Assembly (NCBI GenBank): GCA_021846845.1
Contig: JAJZWB010000021.1
Span: forward strand, 1 to 37,593
Reading direction: 5' to 3'
Length of the DNA: 37,593 nt
Origin: Actinomycetes bacterium
GTDB lineage: Bacteria; Actinomycetota; Thermoleophilia; Solirubrobacterales; Solirubrobacteraceae
A program made the position numbers and the translations under genes. The notes under the pieces are model-generated. The model had not been told where the DNA came from. It searched no databases and saw only the letters and a list, made by a program, of their open reading frames with translations. This document shows, one piece after another, positions 32,526-37,593 of the stretch. How positions within the stretch are numbered: position 1 is the stretch's first letter; each line of letters starts with the position of its first letter.

Positions 32526-34160
32526 ATGAGCGGTGTGATCGAGCTCTACGACACGACCCTGCGCGACGGGATGCAGGGCGAGGGGATGTCGCTCTCGGCG
32601 GCCGAGAAGCTGCGCGTGGCGCACCGCCTCGACGAGCTCGGGGTCGATCTGATCGAGGCGGGCTTCCCGAGCTCCAACCCCAAGGAGCTGGAGCTCTTCT
32701 CGCTGCTGGAGCACGAGCGCTTCGACCACGCGCGGATCGCGGCGTTCGGGATGACCAGGCGCCGCGACACATCCGCGGAGGACGACCCCGCGCTGCGGGT
32801 GCTGGCCGAGTGCTTCGCGCCCGTCTGCACGCTGGTGGGCAAGACCTGGGCGCTGCACCTGGAGAAGGTCGTGCGGGTCGACCGCGCCGAGAACCTGCGC
32901 ATGATCGCCGAGTCGGTCGCGTTCCTCGTCGCCGAGGGCAAGCGCGTGGTGTACGACGCGGAGCACTTCTTCGACGGCTACGCCGACGACCCGCGGTACT
33001 CGCTGGAGTGCCTGCGGGCGGCGATCGACGCGGGCGCCGACACCGTCGTATGCTGCGACACCAACGGCGGCACGCTGCCCCATGCGGTGGAGGCGGCGAT
33101 GGCGGATGTCGTCGCGGCGCTGGGCGGGGCGGGAGCGCCGCGGATCGGGATCCACACCCACGACGACACCGGCTGCGCCGTGGCCAACACGCTGGCCGCC
33201 GTCCGCTGCGGGGCAGACCACGTCCAGGGCACGGTGAACGGCTACGGCGAGCGCTGTGGCAACGCCAACCTGATCACGATCATCCCGAACCTGCAGCTCA
33301 AGCTCGGCCACGAGGTGGTCACCGAGGCGCAGCTCGCGCAGCTGGGGCCGACCGCGGGATACGTCGCCGAGCTGCTCAACTTCACGCCCGACCCGGACGC
33401 TCCGTACGTCGGCCGCAACGCCTTCGCGCACAAGGGCGGGATGCACGTCGCGGGCGTCGCGGCCGACCCCGCGACCTTCGAGCACATCGATCCGGAGGTG
33501 GTCGGCAACCGCCGCGAGCTCCTGATCTCCGAGCTGTCGGGCAAGGGGACGGTGCAGGCGCGCGACCGGGAGGAAGGGATGGATGTCGACGATGCGACCG
33601 CCGCGCGGATCGTCGAGCGCGTCAAGGAGCTGGAGCACCGGGGCTACCACTACGAGGCGGCCGACGGCTCGTTCGAGCTGCTGCTGCTCAAGGAGACCGG
33701 CGAGTACGAGCCGCTGTTCACGCTCGAGGCCTGGCGCGTGATCGTCGAGAAGCGCGCCGACGGCCGCGTCGAGACGGAGGCCACGATCAAGATCTGGGTC
33801 CCGCCGGCGGAGGGCGGGATGAGCCAGCGATTCGTGCGCACCGCCGAGGGCAACGGCCCCGTCAACGCGCTCGACCGCGCGCTGCGCGACGCGCTGGGCG
33901 AGATCCATCCGCACCTGCGCGATCTGGAGCTGGTCAACTTCAAGGTCCGGATCCTCGACGAGACCAAGGGCACGGAGGCCGTCACGCGCGTCCTGCTCGA
34001 CACCTCCGACGGTGAGCGCGTGTGGGGCTCGATCGGCGTCTCCGAGAACGTGATCGAGTCCTCTTGGGAGGCGCTGGTCGACTCGCTGGAGCACGGGATG
34101 CGGATCGCCCGGCGCGGCGACGGCGCCGGCGTGGCGGCCGTCGCTCCGAGCCGCCCGTGA
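32526..34160 (+). CDS. cimA: (R)-Citramalate synthase
   Basis: 544 residues. It condenses pyruvate with acetyl-CoA to citramalate, which LeuCD and LeuB turn into 2-oxobutyrate for isoleucine. Compared with LeuA, the barrel starts L-Y-D-T-T-L-R-D-G-M-Q-G-E-G-M (7-21), where LeuA has G-E-Q-S-P-G; this G-M-Q-G-E-G form and the long D-A-E-H-F-F-D-G-Y insert mark CimA. H-T-H-D-D-T-G-C-A-V-A-N-T holds the metal His pair. A LeuA-type regulatory domain ends the protein (about 400-520). ATG 32526 starts right at the domain, 19 nt after ilvE; the longer frame runs back into ilvE. The stop overlaps the next GTG. Confidence 0.95.
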   Translation: MSGVIELYDTTLRDGMQGEGMSLSAAEKLRVAHRLDELGVDLIEAGFPSSNPKELELFSLLEHERFDHARIAAFGMTRRRDTSAEDDPALRVLAECFAPVCTLVGKTWALHLEKVVRVDRAENLRMIAESVAFLVAEGKRVVYDAEHFFDGYADDPRYSLECLRAAIDAGADTVVCCDTNGGTLPHAVEAAMADVVAALGGAGAPRIGIHTHDDTGCAVANTLAAVRCGADHVQGTVNGYGERCGNANLITIIPNLQLKLGHEVVTEAQLAQLGPTAGYVAELLNFTPDPDAPYVGRNAFAHKGGMHVAGVAADPATFEHIDPEVVGNRRELLISELSGKGTVQARDREEGMDVDDATAARIVERVKELEHRGYHYEAADGSFELLLLKETGEYEPLFTLEAWRVIVEKRADGRVETEATIKIWVPPAEGGMSQRFVRTAEGNGPVNALDRALRDALGEIHPHLRDLELVNFKVRILDETKGTEAVTRVLLDTSDGERVWGSIGVSENVIESSWEALVDSLEHGMRIARRGDGAGVAAVAPSRP

Positions 34161-35308
34161 CCGTCGCCCGCGCCTCCGGCACCGTGGACCCGCAGGCGGC
34201 CGAGGAGGGCACGATCCAGCTCGCGCGGCCGGTGATCGGAGCCGCCGAGGAACTGGCCGTGCTGGAGGTGCTGCGCTCCGGCCAGCTCTCCCTGGGACCG
34301 CGCCTGGCCGAGTTCGAGCATGAGTTCGCGCGGCGGCTGGGCGCCGCGCACGCGAGCGCGGTCTCCAGCGGTACGGCCGGGCTGCACCTGGCGCTGCGGG
34401 CCGTCGGCGTGAGCGACGGCGACGAGGTCGTCACCAGCCCGCTCTCGTTCGTCGCCAGCGCCAACGCGATCGTGTACGAGCGCGCCCGGCCGGTGTTCGC
34501 GGACATCGACCCGGTGACGCTGAACCTCGACCCGGCGGCGGCGCGGGCGGCGGTCACGCCGCGCACCGTCGCGATCCTGCCGGTCCACGTGTTCGGATAC
34601 CCGGCCGACGTGCCCGCGTTGGAGGGGCTCGGGCTCGCGATCGTCGAGGACGCGTGCGAGGCGCTCGGCGCCGTGCACGCCGACGGGGTCGCGGTCGGCG
34701 CGCGCGGCCACCCCTCGGTGTTCGGCTTCTACCCCAACAAGCAGCTCACCACCGGTGAGGGGGGGATGGTCACCACTGGGGACGCGTCCGTCAAGCGGCG
34801 GATCGACTCGGAGCGCAACCAGGGTCGCGCCCCGGACATGGGATGGCTGGACCACGATCGGCTCGGCTTCAACTACCGCCTGTCGGACATCGCCTGCGCG
34901 CTCGGGCTGGCGCAGCTCCAGCGCCTGGACCAGATGCTCGCCGACCGCGCGCGGGTCGCGGAGCTGTACCGCCAGGCGCTCTCGGGGATCGAGGGCCTGA
35001 CTCTGCCGTGCCCGGACGCGGGCGGCGATCGCCGCGGCTGGTTCGTGTTCGTCGTGCAGCTGCCGCACGGCTGCGACCGCGACCTGACCGTGAAGGCGCT
35101 GGCGGCGCGCGGCGTGCAGACGAAGCCATACCTGCCGGCGATCCACCTCATGAGCTACTACCGCGAGAGCTTCGGCCACCGGCCGGGAGAGTTCCCGGTC
35201 TGCGAGGACGTCGCGGCCCGGTCGCTGGCGCTGCCGTTCTTCCCGGGCCTCAGCGAGGGCCAGGTCGACCGGGTCGCGACCGAGCTGCGCGGGGCGCTGG
35301 GCCGATGA
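34157..35308 (+). CDS. DegT/DnrJ/EryC1-type aminotransferase
   Basis: 383 residues from GTG 34157, overlapping the cimA stop by 4 nt. Fold-type I PLP enzyme of the sugar-aminotransferase group: S-S-G-T-A-G-L-H-L-A-L (70-80), Asp165 in V-E-D-A-C-E-A-L-G-A, the PLP lysine Lys195 in F-Y-P-N-K-Q-L-T-T-G-E-G-G, and the C-terminal G-V-Q-T-K-P-Y-L-P-A-I-H. Relatives add an amino group to nucleotide-linked keto sugars (PglE/ArnB type). No nucleotide-sugar gene is nearby; instead it sits between cimA and argH in an apparent operon, so a sugar role is unproven and use of another keto acid or aldehyde is possible. Confidence 0.85.
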   Translation: MTVARASGTVDPQAAEEGTIQLARPVIGAAEELAVLEVLRSGQLSLGPRLAEFEHEFARRLGAAHASAVSSGTAGLHLALRAVGVSDGDEVVTSPLSFVASANAIVYERARPVFADIDPVTLNLDPAAARAAVTPRTVAILPVHVFGYPADVPALEGLGLAIVEDACEALGAVHADGVAVGARGHPSVFGFYPNKQLTTGEGGMVTTGDASVKRRIDSERNQGRAPDMGWLDHDRLGFNYRLSDIACALGLAQLQRLDQMLADRARVAELYRQALSGIEGLTLPCPDAGGDRRGWFVFVVQLPHGCDRDLTVKALAARGVQTKPYLPAIHLMSYYRESFGHRPGEFPVCEDVAARSLALPFFPGLSEGQVDRVATELRGALGR

Positions 35309-35358
35309 GGCGCGCGGAGACGCCCGTGGTGGTCGACTCGATCGGGGTTGGAGGGTGA
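35305..35358 (+). CDS. 17-codon linker ORF between aminotransferase and argH
   Basis: MRRAETPVVVDSIGVGG. Its ATG overlaps the aminotransferase TGA (ATGA) and its TGA overlaps the argH GTG (GTGA). It exactly bridges the 46-bp gap, so ribosomes could step from one gene to the next. argH itself has GGAGG too close to its GTG to work well. A functional peptide is not implied. Confidence 0.4.
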   Translation: MRRAETPVVVDSIGVGG

Positions 35359-36722
35359 GCGGAAGGTCCCGTTTCGGCGAGGCCCGCCACGAGGGCTTCC
35401 GGGCCCTGAACGACTCGATCTCGTTCGACTGGCGGCTCAGCCCCTACGACGTCGACCAGTCGATCGCGCACGCTGAGATGCTGGCGGCCCAGGGGATCAT
35501 CCCGGCACAGGACGGCGAGCGGCTGCGCCGCGGCCTGGAGCAGGTGCGGCGCGAGCTCGGCGAGGGCAGCTTCCCGTTCGCCGACGGCGACGAGGACATC
35601 CACATGGCGATCGAACGCAGGCTGACGGAGATCGTCGGTCCGGTCGGCGGCCGGCTGCACACCGCGCGCTCGCGCAACGACCAGGTGGCGACCGACGTCG
35701 CGATGTTCGTGCGCGCCCACGCGCAGGATGCGGTCGAGCGGATCCGGCGGCTGGCGACCACCCTCGCGGACCAGGCGGAGCGCCACCTGGACTGGCCGAT
35801 GCCCGGCTACACGCACATGCAGCGGGCGCAGCCGGTCTACCTCGGCCACCACCTCCTCGCCTACGTCTGGATGCTGCTCCGGGACCGCGCGCGGTTCGCC
35901 GCGGTGGCCGAGGCGGCCGGGACGATGCCGCTCGGCGCCGGTGCGCTGGCGGGGGTCAACTTCGACACCGACCGGCGCGCGGTGGCGGCCGCGCTCGGGT
36001 TCTCGGCCGTCGCCGAGAACTCGATCGACGCCGTCTCCAACCGTGACTTCGTGCTCGACTACCTGGCGGCGGCCGCGACCTGCGCCACACACCTCTCCCG
36101 GCTGGGCGCTGAGATCGTGCTCTGGTCGACCGAGGAGTACGGCTTCTGCGAGGTGTCGGACGCGTGGGCGTCGGGCTCGTCGATCATGCCGCAGAAGAAG
36201 AATCCCGACGCCGCCGAGCTGCTGCGCGCCAAGGCACCTAGGCTGGTCGGCAACCTGACCGCGCTGTACGGGGTCATGCACGGCCTGCCGCTGACCTACA
36301 ACAAGGACATGCAGGAGGACAAGGAGCCTCTGTTTGACTCCTGCGACACCCTGGAGCTGTGCCTGGATGCGGCGGACGGCATGCTCCAGACGATCCGCTT
36401 CTCCCGCGAGCGCCTCGCCGCCGCCGCCGCCGATCAGTTCCTGGCAGCCACCGACGTGGCCGATCTGCTGGTTCGCCGGGGGATGCCGTTCCGGGAGGCG
36501 CACGGGATCGTCGCGGGTCTCGTGCGCCGCGCGCTGGCGGACGGGCGGCGGCTGTCGGACCTGACGCGCGAGGATCTGGCCGCTCAGTCGGAGCTGCTCG
36601 ACGACGAGTTCTACCGCCTGCTCGGCGACGGGGCGTGGCTGGAGAGCAAGGTCTCCGAGGGCGGGACGAGCGTCGCGCGCGTGCGCGAGCAGCTGGCGCG
36701 CGCCCGGGCCGCGCTCGCATGA
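35355..36722 (+). CDS. argH: Argininosuccinate lyase
   Basis: 455 residues, the last step of arginine synthesis, splitting argininosuccinate to arginine and fumarate. Fumarase-superfamily signature G-S-S-I-M-P-Q-K-K-N-P-D lies at 274-285 with the catalytic serine; other blocks are E-D-I-H-M-A-I-E-R-R-L, T-A-R-S-R-N-D-Q-V-A-T-D, P-G-Y-T-H-M-Q-R-A-Q-P, and Y-N-K-D-M-Q-E-D-K-E. The N-terminus begins M-S-G-R-S-R-F-G-E-A rather than the common W-G-G-R-F, but the length and N-x-S-I-x-F-D-x-R-L segment match the family. No other arg gene is nearby. The stop overlaps the DNA glycosylase ATG by 4 nt. Confidence 0.96.
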   Translation: MSGRSRFGEARHEGFRALNDSISFDWRLSPYDVDQSIAHAEMLAAQGIIPAQDGERLRRGLEQVRRELGEGSFPFADGDEDIHMAIERRLTEIVGPVGGRLHTARSRNDQVATDVAMFVRAHAQDAVERIRRLATTLADQAERHLDWPMPGYTHMQRAQPVYLGHHLLAYVWMLLRDRARFAAVAEAAGTMPLGAGALAGVNFDTDRRAVAAALGFSAVAENSIDAVSNRDFVLDYLAAAATCATHLSRLGAEIVLWSTEEYGFCEVSDAWASGSSIMPQKKNPDAAELLRAKAPRLVGNLTALYGVMHGLPLTYNKDMQEDKEPLFDSCDTLELCLDAADGMLQTIRFSRERLAAAAADQFLAATDVADLLVRRGMPFREAHGIVAGLVRRALADGRRLSDLTREDLAAQSELLDDEFYRLLGDGAWLESKVSEGGTSVARVREQLARARAALA

Positions 36723-36803
36723 GCGCGGCGGAGGTGGCTGCGGCCGTCCCCGAACTGGAGGATGGCGCTCGCGTGAGCGTGGACGGAGCGGCTGCGGCCC
36801 TCC
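36711..36803 (+). repeat. 54-bp-offset duplication at the argH/glycosylase junction
   Basis: GCGCTCGCATGAGCG at 36711 recurs as GCGCTCGCGTGAGCG at 36765, and the similarity extends through GGCTGCGGCCxTCCCC (copies 36711-36749 and 36765-36803). The start codon region is duplicated in frame: MSAAEVAAAVP and MSVDGAAAALP. Confidence 0.7.
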
Positions 36804-37414
36804 CCGCGGGTCCGGCGGGCGCCGGCGGTCGCCCGGCGCTGGGACCCTCCTTCTACGACCGGCCGGTGCTCGACGTGGCCCGCGATCTGGTCGGCTGCGT
36901 GGTCCTGCACGCCGGGTGCTCCGGCGTGATCGTCGAGACCGAGGCGTATCACGAGTCCGAGCCAGCCTGCCACGCGTACGTGGGGCTCACACCCCGGACC
37001 CGGACGCTGTTCGGGCCGCCCGGGAGGGCCTACGTCTACCGCTCCTATGGGGTGCACGCGCTGCTCAACGCGGTCTGCGAGCCTGAGGGGACCGCTGCGG
37101 CCGTTCTGATTCGCGCGCTCGAGCCGCTGAAGGGACTGGCTGCGATGCGCGCCCGCCGGGGGGTCGACCGCGATCGGGACCTGTGCTCGGGACCCGGCAA
37201 GCTGACCCGGGCGCTGGGGATCGGCCTGGAGCGAAACGGATCGGACCTGCTCGGGTCCGGCCCGATCTCGATCCTGCCCCGCCCGCCCGCGTGGCGACAG
37301 GTGGCGATCGCGTGCGACACCAGGATCGGGATCACCCGCGCGGTCGACCTGAGATGGCGCTTCTGCGCCGTCGGCAGCCGCCACCTCTCGCGTCCGGTGC
37401 GCCGGGGCGCCTGA
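36719..37414 (+). CDS. 3-Methyladenine DNA glycosylase (AAG/MPG family)
   Basis: 231 residues. It removes alkylated purines from DNA. The AAG fold is seen from F-Y-D-R-P-V-L-D-V-A-R-D-L-V-G (45-59), with the catalytic motif I-V-E-T-E-A-Y (71-77), R-T-R-T-L-F-G-P-P-G-R-A-Y-V-Y-R-S-Y-G, and G-P-G-K-L-T-R-A-L-G-I. About 40 Ala/Gly-rich residues precede the domain, including a duplicated start segment; the GTG at 36773 would give a shorter protein closer to the family length. ATG 36719 is listed because it overlaps the argH stop (ATGA). The gene runs convergent to the next one with a 2-bp gap. Confidence 0.9.
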   Translation: MSAAEVAAAVPELEDGARVSVDGAAAALPAGPAGAGGRPALGPSFYDRPVLDVARDLVGCVVLHAGCSGVIVETEAYHESEPACHAYVGLTPRTRTLFGPPGRAYVYRSYGVHALLNAVCEPEGTAAAVLIRALEPLKGLAAMRARRGVDRDRDLCSGPGKLTRALGIGLERNGSDLLGSGPISILPRPPAWRQVAIACDTRIGITRAVDLRWRFCAVGSRHLSRPVRRGA

Positions 37415-37416
37415 GC

Positions 37417-37593
37417 TCAGCCGCCGAGACCGGCGCCGCCGCTGGTCCCGGTACCGCCCGCGCTCCCGCCGCTCGGCGCGCCCGCGCCTCCGCCCGCCGG
37501 CGATCCCGTGGAGCCGCCCCCGGGCGCCGGTGCGCCGGTCGACCCGCCGGCGGCGCCGTTGCCGCCGCCCGGGTTGGCGGTGCCGCCGGCGGC
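37417..37593 (-). CDS. Gly/Ala/Ser/Pro-rich C-terminal tail of an unknown protein (partial)
   Basis: The minus strand is open from the window edge to a TGA at 37417-37419, giving 58 residues that are almost all Gly, Ala, Ser, Thr and Pro with a few Asn (for example NPGGGNGAAGGSTGAP). Plus-strand and other-frame readings are less orderly, and the gene converges on the glycosylase, so a real coding end is likely. Tails like this occur on penicillin-binding proteins and secreted proteins, but there is no domain to identify it. Confidence 0.5.
   Translation of the reverse strand, partial: AAGGTANPGGGNGAAGGSTGAPAPGGGSTGSPAGGGAGAPSGGSAGGTGTSGGAGLGG

Overview
The window is a gene-dense, very GC-rich chromosomal segment. 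Its traits are GTG/TTG starts, 1-4 nt stop/start overlaps, a complete menaquinone set, short class I IlvC and a leucine-leader attenuator. Together these point to a high-GC Actinomycetota, and by gene flavour I would guess Thermoleophilia/Solirubrobacterales. That placement is inference. No rRNA, tRNA, insertion sequence or CRISPR array was seen.

Layout. (1) 1-309: 3' end of ilvN. (2) 482-6801: a tight six-gene operon on + encoding an AcpS-like phosphopantetheinyl transferase, a discrete carrier protein, an acyl-CoA-dehydrogenase-like flavoprotein, a SerRS-like amino acid:[carrier protein] ligase without a tRNA-binding arm, a DUF1839 protein, and a beta-mannosidase-like GH2 protein. This looks like a dedicated pathway that loads an amino acid onto a carrier protein, may oxidise it, and hands it to an acceptor, possibly a glycoside. 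It is the least described system here. (3) 6839-15378: menaquinone genes menF, menD, menH, menC, menA, menB and menE on alternating strands, followed by a methyltransferase that could be a MenG-type enzyme but is not proven. (4) 16434-22225: ilvC, serC, serA, then leuA behind a Leu-rich leader peptide and attenuator. (5) 22317-24575 (minus): an ATP-grasp enzyme and a patatin-like lipase, divergent from an XRE-cupin regulator. (6) 24639-27931: regulator, leuC, leuD and a Tam-like methyltransferase. (7) 28154-36722: an MMPL transporter, leuB, ilvE, cimA, a DegT-type aminotransferase and argH. (8) 36719-37593: a 3-methyladenine DNA glycosylase and the Gly-rich tail of a convergent unknown gene.

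How the genes work together. leuA, leuCD, leuB and ilvE give leucine. cimA shares LeuCD/LeuB to make 2-oxobutyrate from pyruvate, which IlvBN/IlvC/IlvE turn into isoleucine, so no threonine deaminase is needed. serC and serA start serine synthesis. MenF to MenE convert chorismate to demethylmenaquinone. ilvN and ilvC, usually adjacent, are separated by about 16 kb holding the carrier-protein operon and the men genes.

Two themes recur. First, a TANNNT box lies 6-11 nt upstream of many start codons that lack a Shine-Dalgarno, suggesting leaderless mRNAs. Second, short tandem duplications sit at gene ends (menH, menA, menE, the ATP-grasp gene, and the start of the DNA glycosylase gene).
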